Source: Amia ocellicauda (lineage: Eukaryota; Chordata; Actinopteri; Amiiformes; Amiidae). From it: a stretch of 64,000 bases of DNA. Positions 36,134 through 64,000 of this stretch are shown piece by piece; positions within the stretch are counted from its first letter, which is position 1; each line of letters starts with the position of its first letter. Under the pieces are notes generated by a model that was given only the letters and a program-made list of their open reading frames with translations, ran no database searches and was not told the origin of the DNA. Both the position numbers and the translations under genes were made by a program. The stretch spans positions 36,655,137 through 36,719,136 of the forward strand of contig NC_089858.1 in the NCBI RefSeq assembly GCF_036373705.1, written 5' to 3'.

Positions 36134-39100
36134 ATGAAAGACACACTGAAACTGCTCACTAAATTCAGCGGCCATCCGGACTCCCGCTGCTGGTTCGTGG
36201 CGTGGGATCCTAAGGGTACCTTGCTGGCCTCGTCCGGGGGAGACCGGGCCATCCGGATATGGGGCCGAGAAGGTGGGTTCCTACCTGTAGCTACCGTTTT
36301 ATAATGTCAGTGTCATTGTCATTGTTGGAGTTATAATGATCTGAATGTACTGCTTTGCCCCACATTGTGCTGTACATTGTAGCCTGTTTACACCGTTTAA
36401 CCTAAAGTGTTTGGCACAGTACATTATTACAGTTTTAATATTGAATCGCAGTAAAACTGACAGCCACCGCGAAATATAGGAACATATTACATTGATGGTG
36501 ATCTGGCTTACCTATTTATGCACAGATACATTCAGGAACAGAGTATTTGTAAAAATTGTAAAACTGAGATGTAAAAACAAAAATAAGTTGCCTGGTCGAA
36601 ATCTTTTCAGGTGGTAAATGTGGGAGCTGAACTGAAAAGTGGAGTTTGAAAGTGTGACACAGATTTCCTTACTAATGTCTGGTCCTCTCTAGGTGACACC
36701 TGGGTGTGCAAGTCGGTTCTGGAGGACGGACACCAGCGGACGGTGCGGAAAGTGGCGTGGTCGCCGTGCGGGACCTACCTTGCCTCGGCCAGCTTCGACG
36801 CAACCACGTGTATATGGCGGAAGAAGGAAGACGAATTCGAGGTAAAGAGGAAGGCTGGGGGAATCTCAGGGGGGATCCACTCAAACACACAATGTTACAA
36901 ACTGCAGGTTAAGGATTGACGCTGGCTCGGCCCCTAGCCAAATTAGTGGCGCAGCGGACTGAGGGGCAGCATCACGACTTTTAACAAATACAAATGGGAT
37001 CAATGCAGGGATTGGGTCCTCAGGGGCGCCACAGCCTCCTTGTTCCACACAAGCTCTTCATTGCGTAATCATGCTGTTTCTTGTGTGTGTGTTGCAGTGC
37101 CTGACCACACTGGAGGGCCACGAGAACGAGGTGAAGTGTGTGGCCTGGGCGCCATCCGGCAACCTGCTGGCCACCTGCAGCCGAGACAAGAGCGTGTGGG
37201 TCTGGGAAGGTCCGTACGCAGTCTGTCTGTGTTCCCCCCCCTCACCCAGCTGTCTGGGTCTGTGCAGTCATGTGATTGGCGTTTGTATGTGTTTGTGTTG
37301 CAGTGGACGAGGAGGACGAGTACGAATGTGTCAGCGTGGTGAACTCACACACGCAGGACGTCAAGCATGTGGTGTGGCACCCCAACCAGGAGGTACGGTT
37401 TGGCATGGCGCCCCACCTCCCACTCTCCAGTCTACAATATCTGCTTTTTCCTCACTGTCTATCTGTTATTTCTCTCTTCTCCACTGCAGCCGGTGTCCAT
37501 TAGAAGTTAGGAAATGTTTTACTCTCTATAATTTTTTTTGTATTATAACTTATGTGTCATCCATTACTAATGTATCATCAGACCTTGGCGCACATGTGCA
37601 GCACAGATTGTCTCGAGAGTCTCACACAGAAAAATACAGACATTCTGTTGACTGCAGTTCTCAGAAGGAACCCCCCCCAACATGCAGCTTTCAGCCCAGT
37701 GAATTAGTGGAAGGAATCTATTGGCCAGGCCAGAGAAAGGGCGTCTCTCAATGGAGACATGCATAGGCAAGCCCTGAAACAGTGATACAGTGAGGGAAAA
37801 TAGTATTTGATCCCCTGCTGACTTTGTACGTTTTCCCAATGACAAAGAAATGATCAGTCTATAATTTTAATGGTAGGTGTATTTTAACAGTGAGAGACAG
37901 AATAAAAACAACAAAATCCAGACAAACGCATTTCAGAAAAGTTATAAATTGATTTGCATGTTAATGAGGGAAATAAGTATTTGATCATCAATCAGCAAGA
38001 TTTCTGGCTCCCAGGTGTCTTTTATACAGGTAACGAGCTGAGATTAGGAGCACTCTCTTAAAGGGAGAGCTCCTAATCTCAGCTCGTTACCTGTATAAAA
38101 GACACCTGTCCACAGAAGCAATCAATCAATCAATCAGATTCCAAACTCTCCACCATGGCCAAGACCAAAGAGCTGTCCAAGGATGTCAGGGACAAGATTG
38201 TAGACCTACACAAGGCTGGAATGGGCTACAAGACCATCGCCAAGCAGCTTGGTGAGAAGGTGACAACAGTTGGTGCGATTATTCGCAAATGGAAGAAACA
38301 CAAAATAACTGTCAGTCTCCCTCGGTCTGGGGCTCCATGCAAGATCTCACCTCGTGGAGTTTCAATGATCATGAGAACGGTGAGGAATCAGCCCAGAACT
38401 ACACGGGAGGATCTTGTTAATGATCTCAAGGCAGCTGGGACCATAGTCACCAAGAAAACAATTGGTAACACACTACGCCGTGAAGGACTGAAATCCTGCA
38501 GCGCCCGCAAGGTCCCCCTGCTCAAGAAAGCACATGTACAGGCCCGTCTGAAGTTTGCCAATGAACATCTGAATGATTCAGAGGAGAACTGGGTGAAAGT
38601 GTTGTGGTCAGATGAGACCAAAATCGAGCTCTTTGGCATCAACTCAACTCGCCGTGTTTGGAGGAGGAGGAATGACCCCAATACCGTCAAACATGGAGGT
38701 GGAAACATTATGTTTTGGGGGTGTTTTTCTGCTAAGGGGACAGGACAACTGCACCGCATCAAAGGGACGATGGACGGGGCCATGTACCATCAAATCTTGG
38801 GTGAGAACCTCCTTCCCTCAGCCAGGGCATTGAAAATGGGTCGTGGATGGGTATTCCAGCATGACAATGACCCAAAACACACAGCCAAGCCAACAAAGGA
38901 GTGGCTCAAGAAGAAGCACATTAAGGTCCTGGAGTGGCCTAGCCAGTCTCCAGACCTTAATCCCATAGAAAATCTGTGGAGGGAGCTGAAGGTTCGAGTT
39001 GCCAAACGTCAGCCTCGAAACCTTAATGACTTGGAGAGGATCTGCAAAGAGGAGTGGGACAAAATCCCTCCTGAGATGTGTGCAAACCTGGTGGCCAACT

Positions 39101-39449
39101 ACAAGAAACGTCTGACCTCTGTGATTGCCAACAAGGGTTTTGCCACCAAGTACTAAATCGATGGGTCAAATACTTATTTCACTCATTAACATCCAAATCA
39201 ATTTTTTTTTTTTTTGTTATTCTGTCTCTCACTGTTAAAATACACCTACCATTAAAATTATAGACTGATCATTTCTTTGTCAGTGGGCAAACGTACAAAA
39301 TCAGCAGGGGATCAAATACTTTTTTCCCTCACTGTATGTGCCTTACGTACGTGAGTATTATGTTATGACCCCAGGTGGCTGATGTAAGGGAGTGAGGGGG
39401 ACATAATATAGAACACACAAATGCAGTAGTGGGAGAGTGAGGTAGAGAC

Positions 39450-39502
<53 letters not shown>

Positions 39503-42500
39503 GGGTTTATTTACAAAGGGGAGGGGAGTATATACAACTATGTACAATAGTCAAAACGGACATGACAACAACAACAATAAAAATAATAAACAGAAACACA
39601 CAGGAAAACTACCTGGACGGTGTTGGCTAATACTGAAACAAACGAAACCTATCTTAGATAGTCTAGAAGGGAATCCACTACCTGATTTGTATTTCTGGAA
39701 CAGACCCTACCTGTCTACACTAACTAAACTATCTAAACCTGACAACTAATACAAAGGGGTAGGAGAACAGAGCACACGCCAGTACACGTACGCACGTACG
39801 CAAGTCATGTAAAAAAAAAACACAAAGGAGAAAAACTGGAAAAATGTCAATGTCGGGCAGTCAGACTCCCATGAGGGTGTTGTGCCCCTTCAGCCCTGAC
39901 ACCAGAGGTAATGAAAGATCAGTCAGGTCTTCCATGCCTGTCTGCTGCTTCCCACCCCTGGGCTTAACACTCTGCCCTATTTTTCACATTTAATTTATTT
40001 GTGTGTAGCTGCTTGATAGTTTATGCCATATGCATTTAACTTATATCAAATGAAAGAGACATTTCTGGTCATTCGTATTATAAAGGGTTAATCGGCTGAC
40101 TGAGTTAAAAAAGCTCTAATTTCTAAAAAGCCATCTGTATATTTTGTAGTTTTTATATAAATATAATTTATTTCTAGGATCAAATTGCCACAGAGCATGT
40201 CACACTTTTAAGAGAACTAAGACACACATGTATAGGTAATATAAACAGTAATAATTAGACCGATACAGATTATTTGGGTCCGATACCGATAATTGGGGAG
40301 CAAAATTTCCAGATTACACTTTTATATCCGACGATTATTGACTTCTTTTTTTGGTAGCATGCAAAACAGACATTTTCTAACATGGATCGGTCAAATTTGG
40401 CTCTCTGAGAAATTGTGACAAATATGTAGGATTTTCACATTTGAATAATAAACTAAGTTTTCTTAGCAGAGTTAACATTACTTTTCATCATAAATAACAA
40501 CCACAAATCAAACCTTGCAAAAATGAATTAAATTAGAATAAGGGACAAAGGAAAAATATAAAAATTTGCATGTTAAACATTACATCAAAAAATAATATGA
40601 TAGTGTTAAGTGCTGGTCTAGCTTATATTAGCATTTTATATGTGTCATGTTCACAAGTTCCTCCTCAGTCCTCAATACTGCCAGTAAAACAGTGACAGTT
40701 TTTTTTTCTTCGTATGTATTTAAAAATGCCCTCAAAATTGTTACTTATTTACTGCATCTGTTAAAAAGTATTGCAATACAAATCACAGCCAAAACATAAT
40801 GTAGGATTTGAAATAGTTTGATTAAATATTATTTATAGTTTCAGTTTTGTCCAACATTGTCTGAGATTTTTTCACTCTCATTTTCTTTAGATTTTTTTAA
40901 TGGGATCTGAGCTTGTTTTTCATTTGGAGACAGATGTTGCTTCCTCATATGATATCCAGTCAACATCTTAAGCAAACATTTACTGTTTTTCTTTTTTGTA
41001 ATTCACTTTTCAGAAAAAAAGCACCCCTGTGCCATAGTACATGATAATCTTCAGTGTGTGTGCGGTGTGTCATTGGAGTTAGAAGCTTCCAGTGGAAAAC
41101 TAAAACACCATAACTATGTTAAAAACAATTATAATAACGACTGTAAAACCAAATAAACATGTATTTATTTTTGTCAGAAGTCTGACAAAGGATTTTATGG
41201 TAATTAAAAAAAAATATTTAGCCAATAGTTTGAGTTGAGTATCGGTCGATATCGGTCCATAATATTGGTTCTCCAATATATCGGTCGAGCCCTAGTAATA
41301 ATCCTAATGCCCTAATGATAATTGAATCATCTGTGTGACTGAACTGGTATGGTTTCCACATGCTGCCCTGTGTCTGTGACCCCCCCCTCCTCACATGCAG
41401 GTCTTGGCATCGGCCAGCTATGACAACTCTGTGAAGCTGTACCAGGAGGAGGACGATGACTGGGTGTGCCGCGCCACGCTGGAGGGCCACGAGTCTACCG
41501 TGTGGAGCCTGGCCTTCGACCAGAGTGGAGGGCGGCTGGCCTCCTGCAGCGACGACCGCACCGTCCGCATCTGGAAGGAGTATCGCCCCGGCAACCAGCA
41601 AGGTCTGCGTGCCTGGCCGAGTGACGGACTGACTGTCTGACTGATGCACTCGCTTTGCCACCTGCCTGCCTGACTGGCTGATATACTTACTGACTGACGT
41701 ACCGCTTGCTTGCATGATTGAAAACTATATGTGGCCTGGAGTGAGGGTGTCTGCTAATAAATAATAATAATAATTGACTTCTACACCGATTGATGATTGA
41801 TACTGACTTATCACCTGCCTACCTGACTGACTGACTGACATGCCCAGGAAAAAAAACAAGCAAAACAAAAGCAGTTAAACACTGGTTGTGTATCTCAGCG
41901 TCAGGACTTTAGTCTGCTGTAGCTGAGGACTAATCAGGACTATTTTAGCTTGTAAAAATATAGTCTTATAACTACTTTAATGCAATCCAGTGGAATGAGT
42001 AACACTGTTAAATGTAGATCATTATGGCGATTGAAGATCTTCAAGAGGCTTCTGATGTGGTGGCCTTGTGCCTGTTTTGCAGGTGTGGAGTGTAACGGGA
42101 CTGACCCCACCTGGAAGTGCGTCTGCACGCTGTCGGGGTTCCACTCGCGCACTGTCTACGACATCTCCTGGTGAGACCCCGCTCCCCCGTGCGCCTGCAC
42201 TCCGAGCCCGCCGCCATGGCTGTGCAATCATATTTAGGCAGAACGGGTGTTATTCTCCAATGTGAAAAGGGTGGAGACGTTATGCTAGAAATCTTAAGGA
42301 GAGTGGTTCAGGTTGTACTATACATAGTCAGGGTCAGACTAGAGCTGGCACAGTGAGACAAAGTCAACACCCCTGCTTTGTCATCCTGTCAGGTGTCATC
42401 TGACCGGTGCTCTGGCAACCGCCTGCGGTGACGACGCGATCAGAGTGTTCGAGGAGGACGCGACCTCTGACCCCCACCAGCCCATTTTCTCCCTGACGGC

Positions 42501-42627
42501 CCACGTGCCCAAGGCCCATGGCCAGGACGTCAACTGCGTGGCCTGGAACCCCAAGGAGGCGGGGCTTCTGGCCTCCTGCAGCGACGACGGAGAGATTGCC
42601 ATCTGGAGCTACCAACCGCAGCTCTGA
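36134..42627 (+). CDS. ciao1: Cytosolic iron-sulfur assembly component 1 (WD40)
   Basis: CIAO1 with CIAO2B and MMS19 forms the targeting complex that delivers Fe-S clusters to cytosolic and nuclear proteins such as DNA polymerases and helicases. Exons: 36134-36272, 36693-36841, 37098-37209, 37304-37392, 41401-41602, 42083-42170 and 42393-42627 (TGA). All junctions are GT-AG, phases agree, and the product is 337 aa; human is 339. The protein is a seven-bladed beta-propeller; blades are visible as GH...LASxSxDxxxxIW units, for example [60 protein letters not shown] and the final SQDV-like block reading [19 protein letters not shown]. The start ATG has an AAG before it and precedes the conserved first blade. 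Intron 4 (37393-41400) is enlarged by a Tc1 and a hAT-like element. Confidence 0.97.
37788..37907 (+). repeat. Left terminal inverted repeat of Tc1
   Basis: Begins CAGTGAGGGAAAATAG and ends near CAGTGAGAGACAGAATAA. It matches the reverse complement of 39217-39334. Confidence 0.9.
38012..38108. repeat. Perfect 40-bp inverted repeat (hairpin) inside Tc1
   Basis: The arms 38012-38051 and 38069-38108 are exact reverse complements separated by 17 bases. The left arm begins CAGGTGTCTTTTATACAGG. It lies between the left TIR and the transposase start, so it is a folded leader or a transposase/host-factor site (role unknown). Confidence 0.9.
38155..39156 (+). CDS. Tc1 transposase, 333 aa
   Basis: The enzyme cuts and pastes the element at TA sites. 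The start codon sits in a strong context (CACCATGGC). Residues 1-110 hold two helix-turn-helix DNA-binding units ([49 protein letters not shown]). The catalytic triad is DD34E: D in LWSDETK (about residue 152), D in FQHDNDPKH, then E in NPIENLW exactly 34 residues later. The reading frame is open to TAA at 39154-39156. Length is slightly below the 340 aa usual for the family; the part after VWRRRN (about residues 168-176) seems shortened by about seven residues from the form I remember, just after the first catalytic Asp. Activity is therefore uncertain. Confidence 0.93.
   Translation: MAKTKELSKDVRDKIVDLHKAGMGYKTIAKQLGEKVTTVGAIIRKWKKHKITVSLPRSGAPCKISPRGVSMIMRTVRNQPRTTREDLVNDLKAAGTIVTKKTIGNTLRREGLKSCSARKVPLLKKAHVQARLKFANEHLNDSEENWVKVLWSDETKIELFGINSTRRVWRRRNDPNTVKHGGGNIMFWGCFSAKGTGQLHRIKGTMDGAMYHQILGENLLPSARALKMGRGWVFQHDNDPKHTAKPTKEWLKKKHIKVLEWPSQSPDLNPIENLWRELKVRVAKRQPRNLNDLERICKEEWDKIPPEMCANLVANYKKRLTSVIANKGFATKY
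39217..39334 (-). repeat. Right terminal inverted repeat of Tc1
   Basis: Read on the minus strand it starts CAGTGAGGGAAAAAAG and follows the left repeat with few differences. Confidence 0.9.
39453..39498. repeat. (TA)n microsatellite in ciao1 intron 4
   Basis: About 22 TA units. The flanks (39340-39910) look like a dispersed repeat but the family was not recognised. Confidence 0.9.
40256..41293. mobile_element. hAT-like nonautonomous element in ciao1 intron 4
   Basis: AGTAATAAT occurs at both borders (40247-40255 and 41294-41302), fitting the 8-bp duplications of hAT elements. The right end, reverse-complemented, reads AGGGCTCGACCGATATATTG; the left end reads TAGACCGATACAGATT, so both share the ACCGATA motif, with further CCGATA copies inside each end. 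No coding frame is present. Confidence 0.55.
41727..41774 (+). repeat. SINE/LINE 3' tail fragment
   Basis: Contains GGTGTCTGCTAATAAATAA followed by (TAA)n, like the tail at 9500-9545. Only the tail is present. Confidence 0.45.
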
Positions 42628-42946
42628 GCAGGGGCTTCCTCTGTGGGAGGAGCTGATTAGGACTAATGGTTTATATACTGTCAGGGCAGGGGGTGATTAG
42701 TGCTATCGAGAAGTGACTAATAATTTAAATCCATGCACCCCTTATTAACAAACCCTGCTGGACGACTGTACAATCGCAGAGTTATGTTCTTGAGTTGTGT
42801 TGTGCAAAAGGCAACCAAGGACCAACCCAATTTATATTTTTAGCAACTGCTGACTCCTTGTTGAGAGCAAGAATGAGGTGAAACTAACACCCTCAGAACT
42901 GACAATCCTGCCTGTTTGTGGGTCATTTGGTCTTCTTAAAATATTA

Positions 42947-43251
42947 AATAAAACTTGGGTTTAAGGTCAGGTTTTATGTGCATTTTCACAGAGAGCTATA
43001 GGGTGCATCACAGTGGGCTGAAACAAAACAGCCAAACGCAGTGCTATCAAGACTATCACTTAACACTCAATACCTTTAACAGTCTGTTACCATCTTAAGC
43101 ACTTCAGTGTTAATGGTTTGGAAAGAGCCCAGGACCCGCCAGGCTGTGGATGTGCCTTGTATAGACAGAACCTCTTCCCTGTCCACTGCTTTAGCACCAA
43201 CGCCACAGAAGCAACAAAATGTAATTTGTTCGTTTATTAAGTGTTAATAAA
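42947..43251 (+). promoter_or_regulatory. ciao1 3' UTR poly(A) signals
   Basis: AATAAA occurs at 42947-42952 and 43246-43251, 320 and 619 bases after the stop codon. Either can end the ciao1 mRNA; use was not tested. Confidence 0.6.
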
Positions 43252-43508
43252 GTTTACAGTATATGAAAACTGTTTATGAAGGCCTTTTTATCCCCCCAAT
43301 TCTGGTTTGACTATAGCAAAGAAGGATTTGCAAGTAGGCCCCTATCCTTTCAATAGCTTCTGAAAGCACTTGTATTACTTTTCAGCTCTTTACATGACCC
43401 TGCTGTGTCTGATAGTTTACAGCTGTTTACAGCTGTACAGACAGTGTGATGATGGTCTGTGTGTGGTTGAGTAAAAGCAGAAGCAGAGACCGCGCTGTGC
43501 TCAAAGCC

Positions 43509-43514
43509 TTTATT
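43509..43514 (-). promoter_or_regulatory. snrnp200 poly(A) signal
   Basis: TTTATT on the plus strand is AATAAA in the snrnp200 sense, about 660 bases after its stop codon, giving a 3' UTR of about 0.7 kb. It faces the ciao1 signals across about 260 bases. Confidence 0.6.
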
Positions 43515-44170
43515 GGGGTTGACAACACAGTGACGCAATCAAGCCCGGAAGACTCTTCACACCAAAGGAAAAAAAAAAAAGCCTGTACAAAAACTTTAAT
43601 TTCAAAATCGCTTTCATCAGCTACGTCTCCACCCATTCTCTTCATGAGGATATAAAAATACAGAGGATAGAGCTCTTCACTGCAGTACAAACAGCCCTAC
43701 AGTCTGTCAAACACAGATGAGTCACAGGGCTCGCCATTTGGTAAAACCACAATCGGAGAGAGTCCGTTTACAGTGCTAGAGGATACTTCCCTATTTAAAA
43801 ACGGCATAAATGACATCTGATACAGAAAAGGACAGGGGAAAACCCTAAATTATCACCATGAAATAAAAGGGTCCCTCTTCACGTAATACAAAAACATTTT
43901 AATTGAATCAGTCTGGTTGGTAATTTGTCCTTACATCCTTACTGCTCTACTGATGGGAACTGAAGCTCTCTTGCTGAAAACAATGGGTGTTCCAAGAAGT
44001 AGCAATGAGATTTTATTCTTAACATCTCTACAGAGGATAATCTGGTAAACAACAGAGCATTGTCAAGACAAGGACAAACAAAATCTCCCTCCTTGCATCT
44101 GTGCCAACTTAAAATACAAAAACAAATAAAAATACAGAACGATGTTGCTCAGAGGGTCCACTGCCTCCTT

Positions 44171-62206
<18,036 letters not shown>

Positions 62207-62480
62207 AGCTGCCGCTGCCGGCCTCGGCTCACACCGCTACTGGAAGAGCGAACGGGAAGGGGTCTGATCGAGAGGCACAGGACGGTATCCGATTATACCT
62301 TTTGCAAGTATAACAAAAGTAAGTTTAGTCAGAAAAATGTATGTGTTTTAAATCCCCCCCCCTATCCCAAATCCGTTCCAGTGCCGTTTCCAGTACGTTT
62401 CAAAAACACACACGCTGTTGGGAGGTGACACCGCACTTCCGCTTCCGGGGCACGTTGGCCAGCGCAGGGGGAGTGTCCCA
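62207..62480 (-). promoter_or_regulatory. snrnp200 5' UTR and promoter
   Basis: The minus strand has tandem ETS sites (CCGGAAGCGGAAGT, 62435-62448) and CpG-bearing DNA between them and the ATG, with no TATA box, as expected for a housekeeping promoter. The start site probably lies between 62230 and 62430 (inference). Confidence 0.55.
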
Positions 62481-64000
62481 GTGTCTGGAGGTGTCTGAAC
62501 CATAGACATTAGAAAACCAAGAGTGGTGGACATTTTAATTATATGGATATTTAAATTGCCTTTAAAAAATGGCATGGATGCATCTGGAGAGTATTGCACT
62601 AGGATTTAAAGTGTTTACTCCATGTATTCTCTAAACTCTATCCAGTTTGTACACAGTACAAAGTGTAGTCATTAAACCTGTTTGTTGTTTTATCTTTTTC
62701 TATAGGCTATATGCAATTTAGTTTAATTAGCTAAATTATCTGAATGACTGGATTATAGTGCTGCGTCAGATCTATCAGTTGCATCAGAAGCAGCTACTTT
62801 GCCATGTTGTATTCGGGGTCTAGCAGTAACTCTTCATTTAATTAAACTGCGAGCAATGTGTTAATAATATATATTCAGTCTTGTGTGTGGATACGATGCC
62901 ACCTTCTTTGGAAAAGGGAAACATAGTATTATGGTAAACACCGCTCCAGGACATCTCTTAGTTTGAAATCTGTTGGCGATGTACCAGAAAAACGCAAAAG
63001 TGCCTTCATTTGCAAGTCCAAAAAGCCTTGGTAGACTTTTGTTGTTGTTATGTTATGTTATGTTTTGCGTTACATATGAATGTAAATCTCCAATGGCAAA
63101 TTGGAATTATAAATAAGATATTCCCAGCCCAGCCTTCCACAACAAAATAAAGGAAATAAAGCCCCATGAAACTAACACATGAACATATATGTAGGCCTTT
63201 CTGAACAGTTGACACTATTATAGCATCATCACATCTCCAAATTGAAATGACCTGACTGCATGATATGCCCAGTTGTCCATATTGTGTGTTTGACCTCAGC
63301 GGGAGGGAGCTGTGAGGGAAACTAATTGAGATTTGCATTCCTCAACCAAATGTACCTGTACTGTGATCTTGGCTGAGTGCAGTCCTCTTATCCAGCTTCT
63401 ATTTAAATTGAGATGCAAAGTCATCTGGTCAAATTCTGTGAAAGACTGCAAGATGAATAGGCCGGCTGTTGTTGAAACAAAGAGCCAATAGTTTGGGATG
63501 GCTGTGTTTTTTTAAAGAGAACAATTTACTAGACACAGATACCATTTAACACCTCAACTTAATTTGCAGTTATGAAAAGATTACACAATGTCTGATGTGG
63601 CTCTGGCCCACTGCTGTCTCTTCTGAGGAGAGAACTCGTCCCATAGTGAGCAGCATGAATTGATCTGTTTTGGAGAGTCATGGAAAAAAGGGATCCAAGT
63701 TTGTATTTTCACTATTCACTTTTATGACATGTTAAAACATCCTTGTTCATGTAAAAAGTCAAGCTGGCTGGCATTCGTATTAGGTTCATTTCCTGTTGTT
63801 TCAAGCCTGTCTGCTGACAATCTAATTTGCCATACCATGCTGGCGTTTCAGATCCCTCACAGTGCAGCTCCATGCTGTTCAAATGCATTGATCCATCTGT
63901 TAACTGCTTAGAATTGATTTGAAGACAGGTGGAATTGTACTGTGCGTGTGTGTGTGTGTACGTGTGTGTGCATGTGTGTGCGTGTGTGTGTGCTGGGATG
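62481..64000. other. Intergenic flank upstream of snrnp200
   Basis: No gene was recognised. A 33-bp segment at 63140-63172 nearly matches 60472-60504 in snrnp200 intron 4. The window ends in a (GT)n-type tract at 63942-63992. Confidence 0.5.

Larger units (their letters stand above)
37788..39334 (+). mobile_element. Tc1-family transposon in ciao1 intron 4, apparently intact
   Basis: The element is 1547 bp, flanked by TA at 37786-37787 and 39335-39336. Inverted terminal repeats of about 120 bp (37788-37907 and 39217-39334) begin CAGTGAGGGAAAA and differ at only a few positions. One open frame codes for the transposase. A 40-bp-arm hairpin lies upstream of the ORF. Very similar elements are common in fish genomes (established knowledge). 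Confidence 0.93.

Noticed and set aside
38388-38783. 131-aa minus-strand frame in Tc1
   Set aside because: Shadow of the transposase coding strand.

Overview
The window looks like nuclear DNA of a ray-finned fish. It has vertebrate multi-exon genes with GT-AG introns, fish-type Tc1, Tx1 and L2/CR1-like transposons, and many (CA)n, (TA)n and (GA)n microsatellites. The species cannot be fixed from the sequence. Every protein-coding gene is identified by reading spliced exons and comparing with vertebrate families from memory; no database search was run.

Layout. 1-1934 (minus): the first two coding exons of ggcx (vitamin K-dependent gamma-glutamyl carboxylase); the rest lies before base 1. 1935-12815: an intergenic region of about 10.6 kb with microsatellites, a palindromic MITE (6531-6659) and an inverted pair of SINE-like fragments near 9.4-9.7 kb. 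12816-21846 (minus): stard7, 8 coding exons, 382 aa, with a decayed L2/CR1-like LINE in intron 6. 22.8-22.95 kb: its probable promoter. 23223-29258: two nested Tx1-clade LINE insertions sharing one target nick; the larger has an uninterrupted 1144-aa ORF2. 33183-34909 (minus): tmem127, 3 coding exons, 239 aa. 34910-36133: divergent promoter with two ZNF143/THAP11-like motifs. 36134-42627 (plus): ciao1, 7 exons, 337 aa; intron 4 carries an apparently intact Tc1 transposon and a hAT-like element. 44171-62206 (minus): snrnp200, all 45 coding exons, 2138 aa. 62207-64000: its promoter and non-genic flank.

The order and orientation stard7(-), tmem127(-), ciao1(+), snrnp200(-) match human 2q11.2 as I know it; ggcx is on human 2p11.2, so its linkage here is a difference. 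The genes are unrelated housekeeping functions (protein carboxylation, mitochondrial phosphatidylcholine transfer, mTOR/RET control, cytosolic Fe-S delivery, spliceosome activation), not a pathway. The shared features are architectural: a head-to-head promoter for tmem127/ciao1 and tail-to-tail ends for ciao1/snrnp200.

The most unusual signal is the Tx1 LINE locus. Two copies joined the genome at the same nucleotide, the RT box is YMDD instead of the usual YADD, and ORF1 and ORF2 overlap as ATGA.
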